Below are positions 1 to 4,921 of a stretch of 6,256 nt of DNA, in pieces. The stretch is from Methanobacterium formicicum (GTDB taxonomy: Archaea; Methanobacteriota; Methanobacteria; Methanobacteriales; Methanobacteriaceae): NCBI RefSeq assembly GCF_029848115.1, contig NZ_JARVXG010000004.1:1-6256 (forward strand), in the 5' to 3' direction. The notes beneath the pieces are model-generated. The model searched no databases, was not told where the DNA came from, and saw nothing but the letters and a program-made list of their open reading frames with translations. Within the stretch, counting starts at the first letter, position 1, and the number at the start of each line of letters is the position of its first letter. The translations under genes and the position numbers were made by a program.

Positions 1-20
1 TTAGTGACTATAGTCACTAA
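1..20. promoter_or_regulatory. Perfect 20-bp palindrome, GTGA-N6-TCAC core
   Basis: Half-site TTAGTGACTA is followed at once by its exact reverse complement TAGTCACTAA. The core is GTGA-CTATAG-TCAC. Perfect dyad symmetry of this length with two-turn spacing is typical of a dimeric regulator's operator. The same core recurs at 26-39 and 2846-2865. The symmetry is directly visible; the operator role is inferred. The repeat may extend left beyond the window. Confidence 0.55.
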
Positions 21-25
21 ATTGT

Positions 26-39
26 GTGAAGATTATCAC
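26..39. promoter_or_regulatory. Second GTGA-N6-TCAC site
   Basis: GTGA-AGATTA-TCAC lies six bases after the palindrome at 1-20, so the two centres are 22 bp apart, about two helical turns. With flanks it reads TGTGA-N6-TCACA, the same form as the bacterial CRP-type consensus, although that does not identify the regulator here. Two sites in tandem on one face of the helix would suit cooperative binding. They could serve the gene at 402 or a divergent gene off the left edge. Confidence 0.45.
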
Positions 40-166
40 AAAAAAGTGAATTTTAAGCGTTTAAAAAGTCCAAATTATTTAAATAGATTGAATATTATTT
101 TATAAATGTTAATAATAAATTAGAAAGATTTTAAACAAAAATAAGACAATTTAAGCAGAATTTTTT

Positions 167-322
167 ATGGATTTTTTAGAAAAAGTGTTCACTTTTTGGA
201 ACAAAAAATATTTGCAAAAACCATATTGTTTAACGAAGGAAAAGGTAATCTTGAAGAAATTGAGGGATGATTTATATCTCAAAGTCATCCTGCACCACTC
301 TAACCACATCCTGAATATCTAG
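167..322 (+). CDS. Doubtful 51-residue ORF, unrecognised
   Basis: An ATG opens a 51-codon frame ending at TAG 320-322. The product begins MDFLEKSVHFLEQK and ends HHSNHILNI. It is charged, Leu/Ile/Lys-rich and could form amphipathic helices, with no signal peptide or membrane segment. No convincing Shine-Dalgarno precedes the ATG (the upstream is AAGCAGAATTTTTT), and no well-placed TATA box is evident. Two inverted repeats (181-198 and 265-290) lie inside the frame, which speaks against ordinary coding. It may be a chance frame, a remnant of a decayed gene or a real small protein. I do not recognise it. Confidence 0.2.
   Translation: MDFLEKVFTFWNKKYLQKPYCLTKEKVILKKLRDDLYLKVILHHSNHILNI
181..198. 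repeat. Inverted repeat AAAAAGTG-TT-CACTTTTT
   Basis: Two 8-bp arms are exact reverse complements separated by 2 bp, with a GTG/CAC core and A/T outer arms. On the + strand the T-run could resemble a terminator hairpin for a transcript entering from the left, but a 2-nt loop is too tight unless inner pairs open. An operator is the other possibility. Confidence 0.4.
265..290. repeat. Hairpin-forming inverted repeat
   Basis: GGATGATTT (265-273) can pair with AAAGTCATCC (281-290): six Watson-Crick pairs, one T-G wobble, then two more pairs, closing an 8-nt loop. No T-run follows, so it does not look like a terminator. It may be an RNA structure or chance. Confidence 0.3.
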
Positions 323-370
323 GTAATTATAAAAACGGATACGATTCCATTAACCCTACCATTTACTAAG

Positions 371-380
371 TATTTTATAC
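371..380 (+). promoter_or_regulatory. TATA box for the DUF1616 gene
   Basis: TATTTTATAC is centred about 25 bp before the ATG at 402. In archaea transcription starts roughly 25 bp after the TATA centre, so the mRNA would begin at or next to the ATG. No Shine-Dalgarno is present before 402 (AACAACTGTTT), which supports a leaderless transcript. The TATA element is seen; leaderlessness is inferred. Confidence 0.5.
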
Positions 381-401
381 CTCTTCATCCAACAACTGTT
401 T

Positions 402-2684
402 ATGAAACTCTCATCTCAGAAAGACCTTCTACTAGTTATCACCATCAGCGGGGCGGTTCTAATATTGAAATGGCTCGGACTGTTGAAAGGATCAGGGTTA
501 TCCACATTAATCACAATTTTTGCATTATTCCTACCAGGATACGCCATCATAACTGCAATCTGGCCTGATGATGAGAGTATGGGCTGGACACTCCGTGCAG
601 GAGTGGGCTTTGTCCTGGGACTTGTTTTTGTACTGTTTTTACCCTTAATATTTAACAGTTTAAAATGGGGATATCTCGACAAATATCTCTACTCCATACT
701 CTTCATTCTGGCCATTCTATTCTCTATACTAGCCATGGTTCGGCGTTCCGAGTATGAATACAAAGAAGAAGTGCCTCCTGAAGAGGGGCAGCTCACCCTG
801 GAAGAATCCATTGAACGGGCAGCATTACTGAGGCAACAAGCAGATGCTGATGAATACGAAGATTACTACTATGAAGAAGAGTACCCTGAAGAAGGATACA
901 ATGCAGAAGAGCTTGCTGAAGAGGAATATGATGAAGATGAACTTACTGAAAATGACCACTTCACTGAAGAAGACTACCCCTTGGATGGAACTGGTAAAGA
1001 ACCAGAACATCAAGAATTAGAAAAGGGGAAACCCTTAAAGTTCGAGAAAGTTGAGGATTTCCAAAAAAAAGCTGAATATCCATTAGAGGATAAGGCGGAT
1101 ACTTCAGAAGAATCTAGGGTAGCACCCTTGAAAGTAGACGAATCCATCAAAACATCCAATCTAGACTACGAAGCAGAAATGGACAAACCAGTCTGGGCAG
1201 AAGAACCACCGGAGAAAAAATCTGGCTTTAAAAACTGGGACATGGCCATGATCCTCTTCTTAACTGGAATTTCCCTGTTGTTCCTCTATTTCAACCCCCT
1301 TAAAACCACTTCCACTTCCATAATCTTCTTTATACTTTTACTTTTCATCATGGGTTACGCCGGGTTAACCATAGTTTTCCCGGATAAATCCCGTACCAGT
1401 ACCCGGAACCTCCTCATAGGGAGCATAAGTATTGCCATTATCCTCTTCATACTGTCTTTCCTGGCCTGGAGAGTGCAAATACTACCTAATCTACCCAAAT
1501 TTATAGTGCAGATATTGTTCGTGGCTTCAATTATACTCTCTGCCGGGGCATTTATCAGGAAATGGCTAGTCACCCATAAAGATGAGACCCCCACTGAAGA
1601 AGCCCCTGAAGAAACTGTACCAGTTGAAGAAGATAAGGAACAAAAAGAAATCCCCACTGTGGAGAAACCTATTGCCCAATACGAGGTTCCTGAAAAAGAG
1701 GTCAAGGAGGAAATTCCTGAAAAAGAAGTCAAGGAGAAAAAAGATCCACTGGCCTTCCTTAAAACTCTAAGTACGCCCAAATCCACAGAGATTGTTGCTA
1801 AAAAGGAAATACATAAAGAACCACCAAGTTTTAAGCCCCGCAACCATTATCTGGACATAATCATCGTGGCGGCCATCACCCTACTGACTGTGGCCTTTGT
1901 ACTTATACCCCCACTCAACAAGACCTTTATCCGCACTATACTGGGCGTTTTACTGGTTTTGTTCATTCCGGGTTATTCCTTAATTGCTGCACTGTTCCCT
2001 AAATGGGGGGATCTGGATGGTATTGAGAGGGCGGCGTTAAGTTTTGGTCTGAGCATTGCGGTTACTCCACTTATTGGCCTGGCACTTAACTACACTCCTT
2101 GGGGTATCCGACTGGACCCTATACTGGTTAGTCTTACCATTTTCACCCTGGCCATGGTCACCATCGCCTTTTTAAGGCGGAGGAGGTTACCAGATGAAGA
2201 AAAATTCTTTGTACCCTTTGGTGAATTTACAAAAAATATCAGAACTTCATTTAAAGGAGAATCCAGGACGGAAAGGATACTATCCATCATATTGATCATC
2301 AGCATTGTGCTGGCCATTGCCACCACGGCTTACGTTATAGTAAAACCCAAGGAAGGCGAAAAATTCACAGAATTCTACATCTTAGGACCGGATGGAAAGG
2401 CCAGTAACTATCCCACTAATTTAACCACCGGCCAGACTGGTTCCATTATTATGGGGGTGGTAAATCATGAGTACACCACCACTGATTATCTCCTGGTGAT
2501 TAAGGTGAACAACAACACCTTGAAAAACCAGACCCTCACCCTGTCCAGTGGGGAGAAAGTGGAAATACCCTACAACTTCACCGCCGGAACTACCGGCCAG
2601 AAGAAGATGGAGTTCTTACTCTACAAGCTACCAGATAATGCAACTGCCTATCGATCATTGCACCTGTGGCTGAATGTGAAGTAG
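402..2684 (+). CDS. DUF1616-type membrane protein with three four-helix units
   Basis: A 760-residue membrane protein of unknown function. Predicted helices lie at about residues 9-27, 33-54, 64-84 and 94-113 (unit 1), 280-298, 304-326, 335-356 and 365-386 (unit 2), 484-503, 508-532, 543-562 and 570-591 (unit 3), and 625-646. The tail 650-760 resembles the external beta-rich part of DUF1616. Unit 3 plus helix 13 and tail match a typical DUF1616 layout of roughly 300 residues; units 1 and 2 are extra. Each unit has a Gly-Tyr turn (P45-G46-Y47, M317-G318-Y319, P523-G524-Y525) with Pro exactly 10 residues after the first position. Linkers 115-277 and 390-480 are hydrophilic, the first very acidic and Tyr-rich. 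Basic clusters after helices 4, 8 and 12 place N-terminus and linkers inside and the tail outside. The tail carries sequons at N673, N704, N709, N725 and N746. The start is supported by the TATA spacing. Biochemical role unknown. Confidence 0.85.
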   Translation: MKLSSQKDLLLVITISGAVLILKWLGLLKGSGLSTLITIFALFLPGYAIITAIWPDDESMGWTLRAGVGFVLGLVFVLFLPLIFNSLKWGYLDKYLYSILFILAILFSILAMVRRSEYEYKEEVPPEEGQLTLEESIERAALLRQQADADEYEDYYYEEEYPEEGYNAEELAEEEYDEDELTENDHFTEEDYPLDGTGKEPEHQELEKGKPLKFEKVEDFQKKAEYPLEDKADTSEESRVAPLKVDESIKTSNLDYEAEMDKPVWAEEPPEKKSGFKNWDMAMILFLTGISLLFLYFNPLKTTSTSIIFFILLLFIMGYAGLTIVFPDKSRTSTRNLLIGSISIAIILFILSFLAWRVQILPNLPKFIVQILFVASIILSAGAFIRKWLVTHKDETPTEEAPEETVPVEEDKEQKEIPTVEKPIAQYEVPEKEVKEEIPEKEVKEKKDPLAFLKTLSTPKSTEIVAKKEIHKEPPSFKPRNHYLDIIIVAAITLLTVAFVLIPPLNKTFIRTILGVLLVLFIPGYSLIAALFPKWGDLDGIERAALSFGLSIAVTPLIGLALNYTPWGIRLDPILVSLTIFTLAMVTIAFLRRRRLPDEEKFFVPFGEFTKNIRTSFKGESRTERILSIILIISIVLAIATTAYVIVKPKEGEKFTEFYILGPDGKASNYPTNLTTGQTGSIIMGVVNHEYTTTDYLLVIKVNNNTLKNQTLTLSSGEKVEIPYNFTAGTTGQKKMEFLLYKLPDNATAYRSLHLWLNVK
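1687..1740 (+). repeat. 27-bp tandem duplication in the second linker
   Basis: Two adjacent 27-bp copies (1687-1713 and 1714-1740) differ at only two positions. They encode PEKEVKEE followed by PEKEVKEK, around residues 430-446. The near-identity, third-position changes included, suggests a recent in-frame duplication that lengthened the charged linker. Confidence 0.8.
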
Positions 2685-2790
2685 AGATAAATCCACCCCT
2701 GAAAGGGTAAATTGGATGTGTGGTGACATCATTTATTCCTTTATCTATCTCCTCAACAATCACTCCCCCAATTCCCTAATAGGCCAATAT

Positions 2791-2820
2791 CCCCTTATTT
2801 TTCCTTTTTATCCCTTATTT
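2791..2820 (+). terminator. Possible T-rich terminator after the DUF1616 gene
   Basis: CCCCTTATTTTTCCTTTTTA followed by more T-rich sequence lies about 110 bp past the stop at 2684. Archaeal termination typically uses oligo-T tracts on the coding strand with no hairpin needed. A weaker T-rich stretch occurs at 2730-2750. The exact end is uncertain. Confidence 0.4.
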
Positions 2821-2845
2821 AGAGTACTTTACCCTAAGCCCTGTT

Positions 2846-2865
2846 TTTGTGATGTGTGTCACTAA
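2846..2865. promoter_or_regulatory. Third GTGA-N6-TCAC site
   Basis: GTGA-TGTGTG-TCAC at 2849-2862. Over 20 bp it matches the palindrome at 1-20 at 14 positions, including the whole right half GTCACTAA. It lies about 120 bp before the TATA box of the operon starting at 3039. A related half-site, AGTGACTAA, is at 2937-2945. Shared regulator binding near two transcription units is inferred. Confidence 0.5.
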
Positions 2866-2927
2866 AAAAAATAGTAAAGCTTATTTATAGGCTAAAAAAG
2901 ATAATAACTTCATCCGATTAATGACAT

Positions 2928-2968
2928 TAAACACAGAGTGACTAATTTAAGGCATTTGTCTGTGTTTA
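2928..2968. repeat. 10-bp inverted repeat upstream of the 3039 operon promoter
   Basis: TAAACACAGA (2928-2937) and TCTGTGTTTA (2959-2968) are exact reverse complements separated by 21 bp. The right arm ends about 13 bp before the TATA box at 2982, where a bound protein would touch TBP/TFB. It is outside the expected transcript, so an operator is more likely than an RNA hairpin. The spacer contains the half-site GTGACTAA. Confidence 0.5.
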
Positions 2969-2981
2969 TTGAGATTCAAAC

Positions 2982-2989
2982 TTTATATT
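2982..2989 (+). promoter_or_regulatory. TATA box for the 3039-4000 operon
   Basis: TTTATATT would direct transcription from about 3010, giving a leader of roughly 28 nt that contains the Shine-Dalgarno at 3028-3032. A second TATA-like stretch, AATATATAG around 3006-3013, would start transcription after that Shine-Dalgarno and fits less well. Confidence 0.5.
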
Positions 2990-3027
2990 GCCATTGAAAG
3001 GAAAAAAATATATAGTAATAAAAAAAG

Positions 3028-3032
3028 AAGGA
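3028..3032 (+). promoter_or_regulatory. Ribosome binding site fixing the start at 3039
   Basis: AAGGA sits 6 nt before the ATG at 3039. It decides the start: an in-frame TTG at 2988 has no such site and would lie before the likely transcription start. Confidence 0.65.
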
Positions 3033-3038
3033 ATATAC

Positions 3039-3320
3039 ATGATATCGACTGTTACCACAACCACTACTACTACAACCACCACTGCCGCAACATCCGCGGC
3101 CACTGCGACCACGGCAGTGACTTCGGCGGATATAATGGGCTACAGTTTAATTGCCGTGGTGGCACTTATCGCATTTCTGGCTTTAAAGGAGATTTTAAGC
3201 TCCGAAGCCACAAAAAACGCCAAGATTAACAATTTTATTAACAGCTCCAACGTGGCTATACTACCCCTACTATTTGTCTTCGGTGCAGTAGTCACCTACA
3301 AAGTTGTTACCATACTCTAA
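3039..3320 (+). CDS. Small Thr-rich protein with two membrane helices
   Basis: A 93-residue protein, not assigned to a named family. Residues 6-15 are ten consecutive Thr, and residues 1-30 are nearly all Thr, Ala, Ser and Val. Two helices follow, about 35-53 and 71-91, joined by a hydrophilic loop with K50, K59 and K62. The positive loop favours an inside location, placing the Thr-rich N-terminus outside, but the loop also has a sequon at N68 that would argue the reverse. An exposed Thr tract could be O-glycosylated or form a stalk; this is inference. The stop is 14 bp before the ATG of the lipoprotein gene, so the two are almost certainly co-transcribed and may work as a pair. The start is set by the Shine-Dalgarno at 3028-3032. 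Confidence 0.75.
   Translation: MISTVTTTTTTTTTTAATSAATATTAVTSADIMGYSLIAVVALIAFLALKEILSSEATKNAKINNFINSSNVAILPLLFVFGAVVTYKVVTIL
3054..3083 (+). repeat. (ACN)10 tract encoding poly-Thr
   Basis: Ten consecutive ACN codons use ACC, ACA and ACT in mixed order, with only a short run of three ACT. Mixed wobble bases suggest the Thr run is kept at the protein level and is not a fresh slippage expansion, although length changes between strains are possible. Confidence 0.8.
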
Positions 3321-3329
3321 GGATGTGGT
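3320..3329 (+). promoter_or_regulatory. Ribosome binding site for the lipoprotein gene
   Basis: AGGATGTGGT matches 8 of 10 bases of AGGAGGTGAT and ends 5 nt before the ATG at 3335. It overlaps the stop codon of the upstream gene, which suggests translational coupling. An in-frame ATG at 3323 lies inside this site and is therefore not the likely start. Confidence 0.6.
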
Positions 3330-3334
3330 TTGAA

Positions 3335-4000
3335 ATGAAAAATAAAGTAGGATTATTCGCCATCCTGGCAGTAGTCATAGTGGTTGTGGCTGTTTCCGGA
3401 TGTAGTGACAATACTTCCAGTTCTAGCAATAATAATGCCAGTGCAATATCAGAAAAGGGAACAAAACTTGCAATTATAAACAACGGTACCACCTGGGCCC
3501 ACGTGGAAATGGTGGCCAATGCCACCCATAAAAACGGGACCAACATGACCTTCTGGGCTGACACATTTATAAAACCCAATGGAAACTTAACCATGGATTT
3601 ATCTCAGGTTTTAGGCTACAATAACGAGCCATTACCTGCAGGAACAACTATACGGGTACAATCATGGAAAGGACTCTTTAACACCCAGGCTGGTGGAGAA
3701 GGAACTCTTAACATAGGATTCCAGGGTTGGTCAAACACCAGATACCCAACTTCCAGTGCACAGATTACCAATGTGACCTTTAACCCATTAACTATCTTCG
3801 CACTTCCCGCTAATGTCACTGACAGCGTTGCATTTATGGCAACCACCCCTGAAGAACTGGCTAAAATACAGTCCATCGACACCACTGACCAGGAACCTCT
3901 CTATGAGGAAGAAGTAATTGTAGTGAACGCAGATGGAAGCGTAACCATCACCGTCACCAGACCTCCTGAACTGTGTCGGGCTATAGCAAGTATTGTCTAA
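3335..4000 (+). CDS. Exported lipoprotein, sequon-rich, function unknown
   Basis: A 221-residue protein opening with MKNK, a hydrophobic stretch (about 5-21) and a lipobox V20-S21-G22-C23. Cys23 would become the lipidated N-terminal residue of the mature protein. A Ser/Asn-rich spacer (24-36) follows, then a body that looks beta-rich. I count nine N-X-S/T sequons, at N26, N34, N50, N62, N67, N70, N84, N146 and N160, so heavy N-glycosylation is possible. The C-terminal part (185-208) is acidic and then Thr/Val-rich. The start at 3335 is preferred over 3323 because it gives a proper basic signal-peptide start and has the better ribosome site. It is the second gene of an operon with the poly-Thr membrane protein and is followed by a clear oligo-T terminator. 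No catalytic motif was recognised; it may be a structural or ligand-binding surface protein. Confidence 0.8.
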   Translation: MKNKVGLFAILAVVIVVVAVSGCSDNTSSSSNNNASAISEKGTKLAIINNGTTWAHVEMVANATHKNGTNMTFWADTFIKPNGNLTMDLSQVLGYNNEPLPAGTTIRVQSWKGLFNTQAGGEGTLNIGFQGWSNTRYPTSSAQITNVTFNPLTIFALPANVTDSVAFMATTPEELAKIQSIDTTDQEPLYEEEVIVVNADGSVTITVTRPPELCRAIASIV

Positions 4001-4010
4001 AAAACAATTC

Positions 4011-4032
4011 CCCTCTTTTTTTATTTTATTTT
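4011..4032 (+). terminator. Oligo-T terminator of the 3039-4000 operon
   Basis: CCCTC is followed by seven T, then two runs of four T, each after a single A, starting about 15 bp after the stop codon. This is a typical archaeal intrinsic terminator. Confidence 0.7.
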
Positions 4033-4091
4033 AACTTCTTTTGAGCTTGTACTAACTCCAATTAGAACTATGGCTTTCCATAAATTCCGAA

Positions 4092-4125
4092 TTTATATTA
4101 ACTGGAAGGAATTATCCTTTATAAA
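4092..4125 (+). promoter_or_regulatory. Two candidate TATA boxes for the 4146 gene
   Basis: TTTATAAA (4118-4125) is centred about 25 bp before the ATG at 4146 and would give a leaderless mRNA, in keeping with the weak Shine-Dalgarno there. TTTATATT (4092-4099), preceded by CCGAA resembling a BRE, would give a leader of about 25 nt. The sequence alone does not decide between them. Confidence 0.45.
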
Positions 4126-4145
4126 AAAGAAGATATTTGATTACA

Positions 4146-4763
4146 ATGAATCAGAAAATTTTAATAACTGCCTTAGTAGTTGTTGTTGGTTTATCCACTC
4201 TTGCTATACTGGAAGTTTCCAATGGATTCATCAGTGGACTGGTGTTTGACCAGATCCCCTACAACTACACTGCCAAAGTGTGGATACCACCTACTCATCC
4301 CGATGATCCTAGCTCGGGGTCACTGGGTGGATTTTACAAAATCAATGGAAAGGGAAAAGATTTCCAATTCTATTTGAAACTGTCTGGTGCGGAAGAGTCC
4401 GAGAGCCCCCTGGACTACACTGCCGAGGGACTTAACGGAACCGGCAGAATTGAAGAGATAAAAGTCACACCGGGAACAATTTACTCCCTCCTAACCAAGG
4501 ATGTCCGTGGTGCCATGTTCAACACCATCTTCCACGGCTATATGAACATGACTTGCGCTGCCTGGACTGGGGTTACCTACTTTAAGAATGATGGTAAAAA
4601 CTTCGGAGGTAACTTCACCATTGACGGGACCATGACTGATTGGGAAGGTAATTACACCTTAAAATGGGAAACTTTCCGCATTGCAGCTACTGCCGATTAC
4701 TTATGGTACCCCAATAACCAGAAATCTTCAGCAAAAAGAGTTCAAAGGACTTATTACCTTTAA
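4146..4763 (+). CDS. Membrane-anchored exported protein, function unknown
   Basis: A 205-residue protein with N-terminal MNQK, then a hydrophobic segment at about 5-22 that is a signal peptide or anchor; no lipobox Cys is present. The exported part (from about 25) is rich in Gly, Tyr, Trp and Thr and looks beta-stranded, with five sequons: N40, N97, N134, N156 and N169. A single Cys occurs at C137. The ATG at 4146 gives a normal signal sequence; an in-frame TTG at 4137 would add three residues without a ribosome site. It has its own promoter after the preceding terminator and ends convergent with the glycosyltransferase gene. I do not recognise the family. Its location and sequons suggest a surface glycoprotein; no enzymatic motif is visible. 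Confidence 0.7.
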   Translation: MNQKILITALVVVVGLSTLAILEVSNGFISGLVFDQIPYNYTAKVWIPPTHPDDPSSGSLGGFYKINGKGKDFQFYLKLSGAEESESPLDYTAEGLNGTGRIEEIKVTPGTIYSLLTKDVRGAMFNTIFHGYMNMTCAAWTGVTYFKNDGKNFGGNFTIDGTMTDWEGNYTLKWETFRIAATADYLWYPNNQKSSAKRVQRTYYL

Positions 4764-4780
4764 TTCCTTCTTTATTTTTC
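4764..4780 (+). terminator. T-rich terminator after the 4146 gene
   Basis: TTCCTTCTTTATTTTTCG directly follows the stop codon and is the first oligo-T tract on the coding strand. The convergent spacer 4781-4899 holds nothing else I can identify. Confidence 0.45.
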
Positions 4781-4899
4781 GTTCAGGTTAGAATCAGTGT
4801 AGATAATGATTTATTTTATAGATAAATTCTAAATTTTTAAAAATATGATCTTATATTCTTTAAAATCAGTGCTTAATACCTAAAATCTTAATTTGCTTT

Positions 4900-4906
4900 A
4901 AAAAAA
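4900..4906 (-). terminator. Oligo-T terminator of the glycosyltransferase gene
   Basis: Seven A on the + strand read as seven T on the minus strand, about 16 bp after the glycosyltransferase stop codon. Confidence 0.5.
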
Positions 4907-4921
4907 TTAGAAAGATAACGT

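Larger units (their letters stand above)
1..401. other. AT-rich intergenic region upstream of the DUF1616 gene
   Basis: This stretch holds no confidently supported gene. It contains a perfect 20-bp palindrome at the left edge, a second GTGA-N6-TCAC site at 26-39, a poly-A/T stretch at about 60-180, an 8+8 bp inverted repeat at 181-198, a hairpin at 265-290 and the TATA box of the next gene at 371-380. A 51-codon reading frame spans 167-322 and is listed separately with low confidence. Several TATA-like stretches at 70-110 could serve a divergent gene beyond the left edge, but that gene is not visible. Confidence 0.7.

Noticed and set aside
416..1013. Minus-strand frames opposite the N-terminal part of the DUF1616 gene
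   Set aside because: They are short, overlap a clear coding region with helices and motifs, and have no start signals of their own.
1355..1843. 162-codon open frame on the minus strand
   Set aside because: It lies wholly inside the DUF1616 gene, opposite the Glu/Lys-rich linker, and its product is low-complexity Ser/Thr/Gly without family motifs. It is an antisense shadow.
3054..3083. Phase-variable microsatellite
   Set aside because: The repeat is ACN with mixed third bases and the unit is a whole codon, so slippage would change length and not frame.
2969..3229. Alternative + frame rich in His and Tyr over the poly-Thr gene
   Set aside because: The His/Tyr/Asn-rich product (HNHYYYNHH) is what ACN repeats give in another frame. 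The Shine-Dalgarno and the two helices support the 3039 frame.
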